DNA of 64,000 nucleotides from Echiichthys vipera (Eukaryota; Chordata; Actinopteri; Perciformes; Trachinidae). The notes under the pieces are model-generated. The model was not told where the DNA came from. It did no database searches and saw only the letters and a program-made list of their open reading frames with translations. Below are positions 42,461 to 54,188 of the stretch, piece by piece. The first letter of the stretch is position 1. Each line of letters starts with the position of its first letter. The position numbers and the translations under genes were made by a program. The DNA is taken from contig OY829653.1 of assembly GCA_963691815.1 (NCBI GenBank), forward strand, positions 32,810,074-32,874,073. Direction: 5' to 3'.

Positions 42461-43624
42461 ATTGACAATATATAAAGTAGTATCTATCTTATCAACAAAC
42501 TCCCAGCAAGACAGCAAATGTGTATTTTCTAAAAAGTTGAACTATTATACTAAAGGATCTGCAAGATTGTATGCCTGATTTACCAACTTAAATGCTTTGA
42601 TAAACTCTGAACAACTGATCCTGGCAAAAGCATCTACCATGAATACTCATTTTATTCATATAAAACAGAAACTCTATGAAACGGTTCCACGTGTGGCAAG
42701 GATTGTACAACCACCTCATCAAGTATTATTTGTAGCTACTGTATGAGTCTCCAGCTCTGCTTTAGTGCTTTCCTTACATCTCTGTCTCTGACATGGCTGG
42801 CTTCTTTTTCCTCGTGTCTTCAGATGACTGAGAAGAAAACATTTGAATTATTAAATCAATTAATAATAGCGATCACAGGATGGAGCGACACTGTGACTTC
42901 TACTATGGCTACTTTACTTTTGAAATACTTAACCAGCAGTCATTTTGTGTTTGCTCTCTTCTTCTTCTTCACATCAAACACACATTTCCACACATTGTGA
43001 AGAGGATTATTAAAAGGATTATTTAGAGATGGAGGTACAACAGGAAACAGAAGTGGATCATGAAGGAGGTTGGGGGTTTGGAGAAAGATGTTGTGGGTCA
43101 GTTTCCACCTCCTGGTACTTTTTCTGCAGTACATGAAATGTGTCTTTTCAATTAAAGGTTTGGTCTTGGAAAGGGAGTCAAACATAAACACTTAAATTAA
43201 CCTTCACAGGAAGTTCTGATGTCACTCCATTTGTGTTACCGCTGGGTTTTGAGGGTGGAGTAATAGCTGGAACTGAGGGATGGGGTGGAGTGGTGGGGGA
43301 GGACAGACACTTAACCCCAGTTCCAGAGAACCCCCACCCTCAAGTCCTCTCCACTCCCTCCCCTGAACACTGACCAGCCAATTGGAATCATGTCAGTGAT
43401 CAGAGGTCATGGCAGTGGCTGGGTCAGGAGAGGTTGTGAAACCTTGTTAACTAGAGGCAGCAGTCCCAGCACTTCTCTATTTGGTTATGAGCTACACACA
43501 GTCGGGTTGATGAGTTTAACTCCACACATTAGTATCTGAGTATATGTGACATGCAAGCAGTATGAACAGGAGCACCTGCAAACCTTTATCTACAAAAAAG
43601 TGAGTCAGCGATAATGAAATGTTA
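42461..43624. other. No gene recognised
   Basis: Unique-looking DNA without recognisable coding or repeat ends. Around 43245-43350 a G/A-rich block (GGGTGGAGTAATAGCTGG) faces a C/T-rich one (CCCCAGTTCCAGAG, CCCCCACCCTC), giving a weak imperfect hairpin. Confidence 0.4.
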
Positions 43625-43630
43625 CTACAC

Positions 43631-43986
43631 GGGGGCGGCAGTAGATCAGTCCATAGGTGACTTGGCTGGGAACCGTAGGGTCGCTGGTTCAAGTCCCTGT
43701 GTGGACCATATATGGAGCGTGTACTGGTGGCTGGAGAGGTGCCAGTTCATCTCCTGGGCACTGCCGAGGTGCTGTTGAGCAAGGCACCGAACCCCCAACT
43801 GCTCGGGGCGCTGGTCACTGGCAGCCCCCACGCTCTAACATCTCTCCTCAATTGCATGTATAGGTCCTGGTTGTGCATGTGTGTATTTCGGGCCTGTGTG
43901 TGTAACATGTATGATAATAAGAGTGAAAATTGAATTTCCCCGTGTGGGATAAAAATAAAGTAATTCTTATTCTTATTCTTCTTCTT
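43631..43986 (+). mobile_element. tRNA-derived SINE (family B)
   Basis: The tRNA-like head has an A-box-like TAGATCAGTCCATAGG (43642-43657) and a B box GGTTCAAGTCC (43686-43696), the internal pol III promoter. The body contains GCCAGTTCATCTCCTGGGCA and GAGCAAGGCACCGAACCCC. The tail is TTTCCCCGTGTGGGATAAA followed by TTATTC repeats. A 6-bp duplication CTACAC flanks it (43625-43630 and 43987-43992). Its tail resembles the L2-type tails in this window, pointing to an L2-like partner LINE. Confidence 0.82.
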
Positions 43987-44410
43987 CTACACCGGTCAGA
44001 CACATAATAGCCAGCCTGACTCGGAATTCAGACTTGAACGTTCTATTTCATCGCAGTTTTAGTAGGAAATTCCTGATTTCACAGTATATTGGAATGCAGC
44101 TTGATGGAGAGTGATGAGCTCCACATGGGCAGACCAACCTCTGCTGACTAAAGAGCATCACTAACAGAGCGCTGCATTTGAATCTAGTGAGGGAATGTCT
44201 CAAAAGACACTCAAATGTGTTTCTGGGCAAAGCAACAAGTACAAGTGCTTTCATTAGTGGGCCATATAATCAATCACCATTGACAACTTCCTCACTTCAA
44301 AGATGTTTGAGTAAGGAGCGGCTGCTGGTAAGTGTGTGTATCAAAGCTGCAGTGGAAACACAGGATTACTTTATCATTATCTTTTTTATCAATGTACTTT
44401 TAAATTAATT

Positions 44411-44765
44411 TAGTCATTGTACTAAATCTGCTTCTTATTTATTTTTAATTTAATTTAATCAATGTACTAAATCTGCTTTATATTTATTTATTTTTAAATG
44501 TATTTAGTCAAAGTACTAAATCTACTTTTTATTTTTAAACTAATTTGGTCAATGTACTAAATCTGCTTTTTGTTTTTTTATTGTTAAATTAATTTAGTCA
44601 ATGTACTAAATCTGCTTCTTATTTGTTTATTTTTAAATTAGTTTGGTCAATGTATTAAATCTATTTTTTATTAGTTTATTTTTAAATTAGTTTGGTCAAT
44701 GTATTGAATCTATTTTTTATTTGTTTATTTTAAAATTAATTTGGTCAATTTACTAAATCTACTTT
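44411..44765. repeat. Minisatellite, ~49-bp unit, about 7 copies
   Basis: The unit GTCAATGTACTAAATCTGCT plus a T/A-rich stretch starts near 44411, 44460, 44508, 44547, 44596, 44645, 44694 and 44743 (last one partial). The later units have an exact 49-bp step. The region is extremely AT-rich. Confidence 0.88.
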
Positions 44766-45124
44766 AGTACATTCGTAAAAATCAAAAAAACAATAACGAG
44801 GTTGCCGTAGTGACGGATAAACAGGAAGAGACTTAGTAACATTAGCTGTCCTCCTGGATGCCTCTATGTTTAGTTTTTCATGTCAAACATAACGTACCTA
44901 TCTGATCAGTCTTTATAGTTTTGTTTAAGTAAATGTGTCTGTCGCGTTCTGTTTGTTGCTTGTTGTTACGGTAAGAGGAAGAGAGAGAGTATCCGCTTAA
45001 CATTTAAACATCAACTAGTTCTACTCAAGCACTCACAGCTCGCCTTCTTTCAGCCGCTTTCTTGCTAATTAAACGTTACACGCTGTTAGCTACTTTAACT
45101 TAGAAGTTAGCTTCTCGGCTGGTG

Positions 45125-45995
45125 ATGGCTTCCCCCGCTCTCTCTCCTGCTCTCTCTTGCTCGGAGTGTCTTATGTTTAGCTACTCCTCTGCCTCCTTTA
45201 GTGATAATGGTAGATGTAATAAGTGTTGTGTATTTGTAGTGCTGGAGACGAGGCTCAGTGAGTTAGAGGCACGGCTCAGCACCATGGAAGCTCAGTCTTG
45301 TGCTACGGTAGCTAGCCGGCCATCTATATCTTTAGTCAGTGCAAAGCCACATAGTGTAGCGTTGGCTCCTGCTAACCCTCCCCGGGCAATCCCTGAGCAG
45401 CCAGGGTCCTCCTGGGTGACTGTGAGAGGAAAGCATAGTTCTAAATCAAAGCCCATGGTTAACCACCCACCCGTTCACGTTTCAAACATGTTTTCTCCAC
45501 TCAGTGACACACATGCTGAGGAAAAAACACTGGTAATTGGCAGCTCCATTCTGAGAAACGTGAACTGAGTCCTATTTGAAACTGCTGGCTAAGGATAAAC
45601 GTAAATATGATAAGATTGTTATTCACGTCGGCGGTAATGACACCAGATTACGTTAATCGGAGGTAACTAAAATTAATGTGGAGTCGGTGTGTGCATATGC
45701 AAAAACTATGTCGGACTCCGTAATTTTCTTTGGTCCCCTGCCCAACTTGACTTGCGATGACATGTATAGCCGCATGTTATCATTCCGTCGCTGGCTGTCT
45801 GGATGGTGCCCGGTAAATAATGTGGGCTTTGTAGATAATTGGCAGTCTTTCTGGGGAAAACCTGGTCTTATTAGGAGAGATGGTATTCATCCTACTTTGG
45901 AGGGTGCTGCTCTCATATCTAAGAACCTGGACGCAGTCGTTAGCGGTCTAAAACCATGCCAACCCAGTGTTGGGATCAGGAAACAGAGTCCCAGT
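45125..45995 (+). pseudogene. L2 N-terminal region: zinc-like motif, coiled coil, SGNH-esterase-like domain
   Basis: The start is taken at ATG 45125. Residues 14-35 give two CXXC pairs (CSEC ... CNKC), followed by a heptad-like LETRLSELEARLSTM coiled coil. An SGNH-hydrolase-type domain follows, with GSSILRN (45539-45559; block I, Ser kept), HVGGND (45624-45641; block III) and DGIHP (45879-45893; block V). A comparable esterase domain is known in ORF1 of zebrafish ZfL2-1 and CR1 elements. A TGA after RNVN, a likely deletion there, and a TAA near 45656 break the reading. Confidence 0.75.
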
Positions 45996-46214
45996 TTAAT
46001 ACACCACTCTGCGCTGCCCTTATCGCAGGTGCCCAGGAAGCAGAGTGGCAGTCTAACACACCTCTCTGCGCTCGCTGTGGAGCATTTTCCAGCTCAGTTT
46101 AGTATACAAACGCTGCATGCCCCAAGATCATCTAAATTAACCAGATCAAAAATTAACAGAAGAGGCGCTATACAGAAAAACTTGATACAAATCAACACCA
46201 AATCTGCGATAATG

Positions 46215-46981
46215 CAACAAAATCAGAAAATAAAATGTGGCCTTTTAAACATCAGATCTCTGTCATCTAAAGCTGTACTAGTAAACAATCTGATATCAGA
46301 TAACCATATTGATTTACTCTGTCTGACTGAAACCTGGCTGTGTCATGAAGAATATGTTAGCCTAAATGAATCCACTCCTCCCAGTCATATTAATACTTAT
46401 ATTCCTCGAGGCAGTGGTCGAGGAGGAGGCGTTGCAGCTATTTATGACTCAGGCCTATTAATAAACCCTAAACCTAAACTAAATTATAATTCATTTGAAA
46501 GTCTTGTTCTTAGCCTTTCACATTCAACCTGGAAAACTGTGCAGCCAATTATACTTGTGTGGTCTACTGTGCTCCTGGTCCGTACTCTGAATTTCTGTCT
46601 GAAATCTCAGAGTTTCTGTCAAATTTAGTCCTTAAATCTGATAAAGTAATCATTTTAGATTTTAATATTCATGTGGATGTTGTTAATAATAGCCTTAGTA
46701 CTGCGTTTATCTCTCTATTAGATTCGATTGGTTTTAGTCAGAGTATACATAAACCTACTCACTGTTTTAATCACACCCTTGACCTTGTTTTGGCTTATGG
46801 TGTGGAAATCAATGACTTAATAGTCTTTCCACAGAATACTATTTCATCAGACCATTATTTAATAACTTTTGAATTCATATTACAGTACTACTCACCTCTA
46901 GGCAAAAGTGTCTACACTAGATGTTTATCTGATAGTGCTATAACTAAATTTAAGGAATCGATTCCATCTGCATTTAATTAA
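46215..46981 (+). pseudogene. L2 APE-type endonuclease, frameshifted
   Basis: In frame with the upstream esterase block, the reading continues through KIKCGLLNIRSLSSKA, CLTETWL and GRGGGVAAIYD. A frameshift near 46555 leads to VYCAPGPYSEFL, LDFNIHVD, HTLDLVLAY and SSDHYLITFEF. These are the metal-binding and catalytic Asn/Asp/His motifs of APE endonucleases. The usual Gly before DFN is Leu. Because esterase and endonuclease lie in one frame, the parental element seems to encode them in a single polyprotein. Confidence 0.8.
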
Positions 46982-47683
46982 ATGCCTTATTCTAATATTC
47001 AAGATTCCTGCATTAACGTTAGTTTCTCTGAAATTGATCACCTGGATGATGTTGTATTGTCCTCCAGCACCACAGTAAGGAATCTGGGTGTTATTTTTGA
47101 TCAGGATATGTCCTTCGAATCTCACATAAAACTTACGACAAGGACTGCATATTTTCACCTGCGTAATATTGCGAAAATTAGGAACATTGTGTCTCAGAAA
47201 GATGCAGAAAAACTAGTCCATGCATTTGTTACTTCTAGGCTGGACTACTGCAAATCCTTATTATCAGGCTGCTCCAATAAGTCTGTTAAGAGTCTCCAGT
47301 TGGTCCAAAATGCTGCTTGTGTACTAACTAAAACAAATCGAAGAGAACATATTTCTCCTGTATTAGCTTCTTTGCACTGGCTACCTGTAAAATCTAGAAT
47401 AGAATTTAAAATCCTTCTCCTTACCTACTAAGCTCTTATTGGTCAGGCTCCATCGTATCTTAAAGAGCTCATAGTACTGTATTACCCGTCTAGATCACTG
47501 TGCTCTGAGAATGCAGGGCTACTTGTCGTTCCTAGAGTATCCAAAAGTAGAATGGGAGGCAGAGCCTTAAGCTACCAAGCTCCTCTCCTGTGGAACCAAC
47601 TCCCAAGTGTTAGTCGGAATACAGACACTGTCCCCTTATTTAAGAGTAAACTTAAAACTTTCCTTTTTGATAAATCTTACAGC
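46982..47683 (+). pseudogene. L2 C-terminal region fused across a deletion
   Basis: Reads SFSEIDHL then DDVVLSSSTTVRNLGVIFD without the RT domain between, and proceeds to a TAA at about 47431 in a position where the related copies have Lys (ACCTACAAA versus ACCTACTAA). C-terminal wording continues after the stop to about 47683. One codon-size gap (QNA-ACVL) is also present. Confidence 0.82.
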
Positions 47684-48370
47684 TAGGGATTACGAGCCCT
47701 TAGTAATGTTGTTATTTTTAAGCTGATTTTGTTCTACTTAATTATGCTGCTATAGGCCTAGTCTGCCGGGGGATAATACTTTTCCAGATACTCTGAGCTT
47801 CTCTCCTCTCTTTTTTGTATCATTCATGTCTCATCAATGCATGTTACTAATTAAGCTTCTTCCCCGGAGTTGTTTGTGCTTTGTCGTCTCGCAGGTCTCT
47901 GCTGATCGTGGTGGTGCCTGCTGCCGTGGTCCTGCATGACGCTTCCTGCTACTATTATAATCTATAACCTTAGCTGTGCTTGTTTCTGCTATTCTGCTGT
48001 ATTAACTACCATAACATATAAGTCATATTCACATTACTATAGATATTATTATAGTTACTGTAAGTGTGTCTGTCTCTGTCTTTGTGTCTGTCTTTGTCTT
48101 TCTCTGTCCATCTGTCTGTCTTTTCTCTCTTTCTCTCTCCTTTTCTTCCTCCCCAACCGGTCAAGACAGATGGCCGTCCTCCACAGAGCTGGGTCTGTCT
48201 GACGTTCCTGCCTGTAATTGGGAAGGTTTTCATTGCCACCGTACTCTACGGGGGAATTGTTGGGTCTTTGTTTATCATAGAGTGTGGTCTTTACCTAGTC
48301 TGTAAAGTGTCCTGAGATAACTTCTGTTATGATTTGGCACTATAAATAAAATTGAATTGAATTGAATTGA

Positions 48371-49088
48371 TTTAACTCACTCTTTGATTGATGGGAACTT
48401 AACAGACAAATAACTAGATGAAAATCTTAACTGTTTCAGTAAGTGAGTTCTCTCAATCAACCATGACACTTCAGTTTGTCTCCTGGCTCATCCTCTATTT
48501 ACACCACTAAAAATAAAAACAAGTCAACTGCATGACACCTGTTGCTACGTTTAGACTTGAGAAGTAGCTGAGGGTCAGGTTTGTGCAACTGGAGTCACAT
48601 TGCAGACAGCAGCGGGTGGTCTAAAGCCGGCCGGCTACACCGCAACCACTCATGCTGTTATAGCTGCCCCATAAAGTACTAAACCTGCTGCCATAAAAAG
48701 AAAAGAAAAATCACAGAGCATGGTCACTTTTCTGTTCAACTGAACTGACAATATCACAAACTAAAACATATAATTTATAAGCCTATGCATATTATCCAAA
48801 GTCCAAAAAGCTGGTGTTGAAATGTATTCTATATTTGATCCAGGACATTTTCAGGAATGATCATAGAATAATAATAAAAAGAAAAACTACTGCAGTTACC
48901 AGCATGCTGCTTATCCTAGTTGAAGGATAATGTAAGTCATTTCTCAGAGTTTTAGCAACTTCAGTTGTAATGTCACCCATGTGTTATCATGTGATGTCAC
49001 TTTAGGGGGTGTTCACGGAGTTGACACACCATAACAGCCTTTTTAAAATTCTGTTTGAATATGATCCTGAACCTAACCTGCATGTCTG
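48371..49088. other. No gene recognised
   Basis: Unique-looking DNA up to the left edge of the large inverted repeat. I looked for further adenylate cyclase exons on the minus strand and found none. Confidence 0.4.
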
Positions 49089-49261
49089 TGGACGCTGGCA
49101 GAAGCACAGGGAGAACAGGCAAACTCCTCGCTGAATTTTGCCACTCAACAAAACACATAGCAAAGTGTTTGTTCTCGCCAATTTTGTCTTTGGAAAACAT
49201 TTCATTTGAGGGCTTTAATCCATCCATCCATCGGAGTCGCGGGGGTGTCACCTGGTGACAA

Positions 49262-50602
49262 TTGACTTCATTGTTGGACACACCCTATTTATCTGCAGCT
49301 CTCCTGGTTACTTTGAAGATGGCGATCTGCTCTAAGGAGACTGAAACCCTGAGACAGCAGGTTGTCCAGATGAAGGCCAAAGGAATGACCCTGTCAGCCA
49401 TCAGAGAGAGGTTGGACATTCCCAGTCTGATTTCAAGAAGATTGAAACTTTACAAAGACACAGATTCATTTAAGTCCCTCAAAAAGGCTGGTCGTCCACG
49501 TAAAACAAGTGCACAAGAGGACAGGATTATGAGAAGACTCTCAATGGGGAATCAGTCCAACACTGCAGCTGGAGTTGGTCTCCAGTTCAGTGCTGAACAC
49601 GACAAGGGTCTGTCTCAGCACAGTGCCTCATAGTTTAAGACTTTTTGGACTGAAAGCCCACTCTGCAGTGACCAAACCTCTCATCAGCAGAAAGAATAAA
49701 AAAAGGCTAGACTTGTCTTTGCTAAGGAGCATGTTTTGTGGACAGAGGATAACTGATCTAGAGTAACTTCAGTGATGAGAGGACGTTCAGTTTATTTGGG
49801 TCTGATGGAAACATTATGTTGGGTGTAGGACTGGAGAAAGACTGAATCCAAAGTGTTTAAAGAAGTCAGTTCAGTTTGGAGGAGGAAGTGTCATGGTTTG
49901 GGGGATGTTTTCTGCAGCAGGAGTTGGGCCTCTTGTTCGGCTACATGGCAGGGTGAATGCAAATGTTTATGTGAACCTCCCTCAGCAACATGCAACACTT
50001 CACTGCAACTGTCTCCCAATCAGCTGTAATTTTCATACAAGACAATGCCCCCTGTCACACTGTAAAACAGGTGAAGCAGTTCCTTGAAGCTAAGAATATT
50101 GAAACAATGAAATGGCCAGAGTCCAGATCTAAACCCCACAGAGAATCTCTGGAAAATCCTTGTCAACAAAGTAATGTCTAAGAAACCCAATACAGTTAGT
50201 GAACTGTGGAAGAGACTGAGTCAGAATGGACCAAGATCAAATCAGAACAGTGTGAGAAACTAGTGATGTCCTGTGGGCTCAGATGTGCTGAAGTCATTCA
50301 AAGCTGTGGCCTCTACACTTCCTACTAATTTTTTGAATCCTATAGAAGAAAACATTGTTGAAATCTTCTCTTCTGACACAATGGTTACTCTTCTTTAAGT
50401 TTACTCACTGTTTTTTCACTAAATAAAGGTTTTTGTTGAAATGCCTTATATTATATATATTTTTTTAAAAACATGCTAGTAGAGCAGTGGTATAGCCACA
50501 GCTGATATTCTATCAAATTCTGAACAATAAAAAATAACAATATTTCACAATAAATCAAGTATTAATAATTTCTTTACTAATTTGATCTCCACTGTATATA
50601 AC
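49262..50602 (+). pseudogene. Tc1-like transposase relic (left arm)
   Basis: The likely start is ATG 49319 (MAICSKETETLRQQVV). An N-terminal paired-like helix-turn-helix (MKAKGMTLSAIRERLDIP) and a GRPRKT AT-hook-like motif are followed, after frameshifts, by SDERTFSLFG (first Asp, about 49770), QDNAPCHT (second Asp, about 50041) and SPDLNPTENLW-type wording in another frame (Glu, about 50145). The spacing from second Asp to Glu is 34 residues, so DD34E, the Tc1 type. A terminal repeat (ACTAATTTGATCTCCACTG, then TA) is at about 50577-50597. The 5' terminal repeat is missing. Confidence 0.85.
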
Positions 50603-51391
50603 GTGACATTTGAGCAAACTACATGTGCTGATGAAGAAAGTGAGTAGTGGTTGAAAGCTCCAGAAAATGGTCATAGCATTAGTATCATGACAAAGATGTA
50701 TGACTTTACTTTGGATGAGTACTTGGATCTCAGTATTTCTTATATTAAAAATGGTTGAAATCACTAAGTGTAATGTGAAAGGTGACACGTTTACCAACTC
50801 TGTAGTTCCTCTTAGCACTACAGAACATTTCCCCTCTTTTGGCTTAATGTTGTTGTTTTTTTTTAATTGTTTTTATGTTTTTAAAGTCTCTGTTTTCATC
50901 TCTCAGGACTTTTGTAGCTTCTAACTGAAGTTTAGTTTCTCTGTTTGTACTTTCAGATATCGTCTTAATTGGAGAGGGTGGAGAAAAAACGACATGTGAT
51001 AATCAGAAATGATATAGCAAAGTAAGTAACAAATGTGTACAAAGTTACACAATGTTATAAAACTCTGGGCACTGTACGCAGCACATGACTTGTCTCACGA
51101 CATAGGAGATAAACTTAGGCTTTGGCCAACAATGGCTGGATAGTTTTTCGTTTTTTTTCACCTTGCCTTTCCCGGCTTCTGTAGAAATAGGAACTTTCAG
51201 TTAAAATTCAAATAGAGGGCAAGAAAATAGGAAAAAGGGAAATGCATATATGAAAAATAAATAAAGTGAGCAAGAAAGAAATGGTTTGAAATAATTTTGA
51301 AAATCATTTTAAAAATGTTACAATGACATACACATTGTTCCATCAATTGATTGAAGTAACTTTATTTGAAATATTTGACCAAAAGAGATAC

Positions 51392-51550
51392 CCTGGTATC
51401 CCTCCAGCCTCCATTTTGTTGGCCACAGTGATGTCTGTGGACCAGACGTTGTACTGCCAGCGTTTCTGACCCAGCACTCCACACATGACTGTATCACTGT
51501 GCACTCCAACCCGCATGTCAACATCTATCTGGGTTTTCTCTCGGACGTAC
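51392..51550 (-). CDS. adcy3: Adenylate cyclase 3-like catalytic exon
   Basis: Exactly 159 bp on the minus strand between acceptor AATCATAG (AG at 51552-51551) and donor GG|GTATCT (GT at 51391-51390). It is open in phase 1 and ends in phase 2. It encodes REKTQIDVDMRVGVHS, CGVLGQKRWQY and VWSTDITVANKMEAGGIPG, the last part of the C1 catalytic domain of membrane adenylate cyclases; QKRW plus STD-TVANKMEAGGIPG points to type 3. It would help convert ATP to cAMP. Two positions usually conserved differ (Gly to Asp in HS-TV, Asp to Asn in QY-VW). The exon lies in the spacer of the inverted repeat. Confidence 0.85.
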
Positions 51551-52654
51551 CTATGATTGGTTTAATAAAGCAACCACATCACATAAAAAGCACCAGAACC
51601 CACAACTAGCTTCTGTTTTGTTACAATCATCAATCCAGCTCTCTTTTCTGTTTCAAAACGCTGACTACCATGACACCACATGTAAAAAGAAACCAATTCA
51701 TTCATGCACTTGTCTGAAATATGATCAACATGTTAAAATAGAATCAATCTGCAATAACCTCGAAGTGTTCAATTTAATTCATTTCAATTCCACACTGAGG
51801 ACCAAGTGACTAACCTACTGCATCACATCAGAATGTAGCTGACAATGACTGATCTTTAGGACACGTCAGCATCATCCACATTATCTCATATTGTTTTGTC
51901 ATCTGAGAAGCCTACAAATTGTTGTAACATTGTAACATTTTTAAAATGATTTTCAAAATTATTTCAAACCCATTCTTTCTTGCTCACTTTATTTATTTTT
52001 CATATATGCATGTCCCTTTTTCCTATTTACTTGCTCTCTATTTAAATTTTAACTGAAAGTTCCTATTTCTACAGAAGCCGGGAAAGGCAAGGTGAAAAAA
52101 AACGAAAAACTATCCAGCCATTGTTGGCCAAAGCCTAAGTTTATCTCCTATGTCGTGAGACAAGTCATGTGCTGCGTACAGTGCCCAGAGTTTTATAACA
52201 TTGTGCAACTTTGTACACATTTCTTACTTACTTTGCTATATAATTTCTGATTATCACATATAGTTTTTTCTCCACCCTCTCCAATAAAGACGATATCTGA
52301 AAGTACAAACAGAGAAACTAAACTTCAGTTAGAAGCTACAAAAGTCCTGAGAGATGAAAACAGAGACTTTAAAAACATAAAAACAATTAAAAAAAAACAA
52401 CAACATTAAGCCAAAAGAGGGGAAATGTTCTGTAGTGCTAAGAGGAACTACAGAGTTGGTAAACGTGTCACCTTTCACATTACACTTAGTGATTTCAACC
52501 ATTTTTAATATAAGAAATACTGAGATCCAAATACTCATCCAAAGTAAAGTCATACATCTTTGTCATGATACTAATGCTATGACCATTTTCTGGAGCTTTC
52601 AACCACTACTCACTTTCTTTATCAGCACATGTAGTTTGCTCAAATTTCACGTTA

Positions 52655-53986
52655 CATACAGTGGAGATCAAATTAGTGAACAAATTATTAATACTTGATT
52701 TATTGTGAAATATTGTTATTTTTTATTGTTCGGAATTTGATAGAATATCAGCTGTGGCTATACCACTGCTCTACTAGCATGTTTTTAAAAATTATATAAT
52801 ATAAGGCATTTCAACAAAAACCTTTATTTAGTGAAAAAACAGTGAGTAAACTTAAAGAAGAGTAACCATTGTGTCAGAAGAGAAGATTTCAACAATGTTT
52901 TCTTCTATAGGATTCAAAAAATTAGTAGGAAGTGTAGAGGCCACAGCTTTGAATGACTTCAGCACATCTGAGCCCACAGGACATCACTAGTTTCTCACAC
53001 TGCTCTGATTTGATCTTGGTCCATTCTGACTCAGTCTCTTCCACAGTTCACTTACTGTATTGGGTTTCTTAGACATTACTTTGTTGACAAGGATTTTCCA
53101 GAGATTCTCTGTGGGGTTTAGATCTGGACTCTGGCCATTTGATTGTTTTAATATTCTTAGCTTCAAGGAACTGCTTCACCTGTTTTATAGTGTGACAGGG
53201 GGCATTGTCTTGTATAAAAATTACAGCTGATTGGGAGACAGTTGCAGTTAAGTGTTGCATGTTGCTGAGGGAGGTTTACATAAACATTTGCATTCACCCT
53301 GCCATGTAGCCGAACAAGAGGCCCAACTCCTGCTGCAGAAAACATCCCCCAAACCATGACACTTCCTCCTCCAAACTGAACTGACTTCTTTAAACACTTT
53401 GGATTCAGTCTTTCTCCAGTCCTACACCCAACATAATGTTTCCATCAGACCCAAATAAACTGAACGTCCTCTCATCACTGAAGTTACTCTAGATCAGTTA
53501 TCCTCTGTCCACACAACATGCTCCTTAGCAAAGACAAGTCTAGCCTTTTTATTCTTTCTGCTGGTGAGAGGTTTGGTCACTGCAGAGTGGGCTTTCAGTC
53601 CAAAAAGTCTTAAACGATGAGACACTGTGCTGAGACAGACCCTTGTCATGTTCAGCACTGAACTGGAGACCAACTCCAGCTGCAGTGTTGGACTGATTCC
53701 CCATTGAGAGTCTTCTCATAATCCTGTCCTCTTGTGCACTTGTTTTACGTGGACGACCGGCCTTTTTGAGGGACTTAAATGAAGCTGTCTCCTTGTAAAG
53801 TTTCAATCTTCTTGAAATCAGACTGGGAATGTCCAACCTCTCTCTGATGGCTGACAGAGTCATTCCTTTGGCCTTCATCTGGACAACCTGCTGTCTCAGG
53901 GTTTCAGTCTCCTTAGAGCAGATCGCCATCTTCAAAGTAACCAGGAGAGCTGCAGATAAATAGGGTGTGTCCAACAATGAAGTCAA
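52655..53986 (-). pseudogene. Tc1-like transposase relic (right arm)
   Basis: Mirror copy of the left-arm element. The first block is 53549-53986 with the same helix-turn-helix and GRPRKT motif, open slightly further than in the left arm (to SSFKTFWTESPL). It then runs to QDNAPCHT at about 53205. The terminal repeat TACAGTGGAGATCAAATTAG is at about 52657-52677. It differs from the left copy by a few substitutions (for example ETASFK versus DTDSFK). Confidence 0.85.
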
Positions 53987-54188
53987 TTGTCACCAGGTGA
54001 CACCCCCGCGACTCCGATGGATGGATGGATTTAAGCCCTCAAATGAAATATTTTCCAGAGACAAAATTGGCGAGAACAAACACTTTGCTATGTGTTTTGT
54101 TGAGTGGCAAAATTCAGCGAGGAGTTTGTATGTTCTCCCTGTGCTTCTGCCAGCGTCCATTGTTGTTAGGTTATAGTGTGAAACTCAC

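Larger units (their letters stand above)
44820..48370 (+). mobile_element. L2-clade LINE, near full 5' end but internally deleted (copy 2)
   Basis: It contains an apparent 5' UTR (start uncertain, about 44820), the N-terminal region, an esterase-like domain, endonuclease, then a deletion of the RT core, the C-terminal part, the 3' UTR (from about 47683) and ATTGA repeats ending at 48370. The deletion joins EIDHL directly to DDVVLSS at about 47043. Compared with copy 1 it removes 1407 bp (469 codons) in frame. It is not autonomous. Confidence 0.88.
49089..54159. repeat. Giant inverted repeat: 2.24-kb arms, 0.6-kb spacer
   Basis: The left arm 49089-51325 is the reverse complement of the right arm 51928-54159, with only scattered differences. 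Outer edges share TGGACGCTGGCAGAAGC and inner edges share AAATGTTACAATG. The spacer is 51326-51927. Each arm carries a Tc1 transposase relic plus about 0.7 kb of other sequence beyond the Tc1 end, so the arms are an inverted segmental duplication and not two independent Tc1 insertions. The structure could extrude as a cruciform or give long hairpin RNA. Confidence 0.92.

Noticed and set aside
43686..43696. Stand-alone tRNA gene
   Set aside because: The A- and B-box-like words belong to the head of a SINE with a repeat tail and target duplication; no cloverleaf is evident.
49002..49258. Small overlapping open frames at the left edge of the palindrome
   Set aside because: They lie in both orientations over Tc1 5' flank and are mirrored in the right arm; no coding motif.
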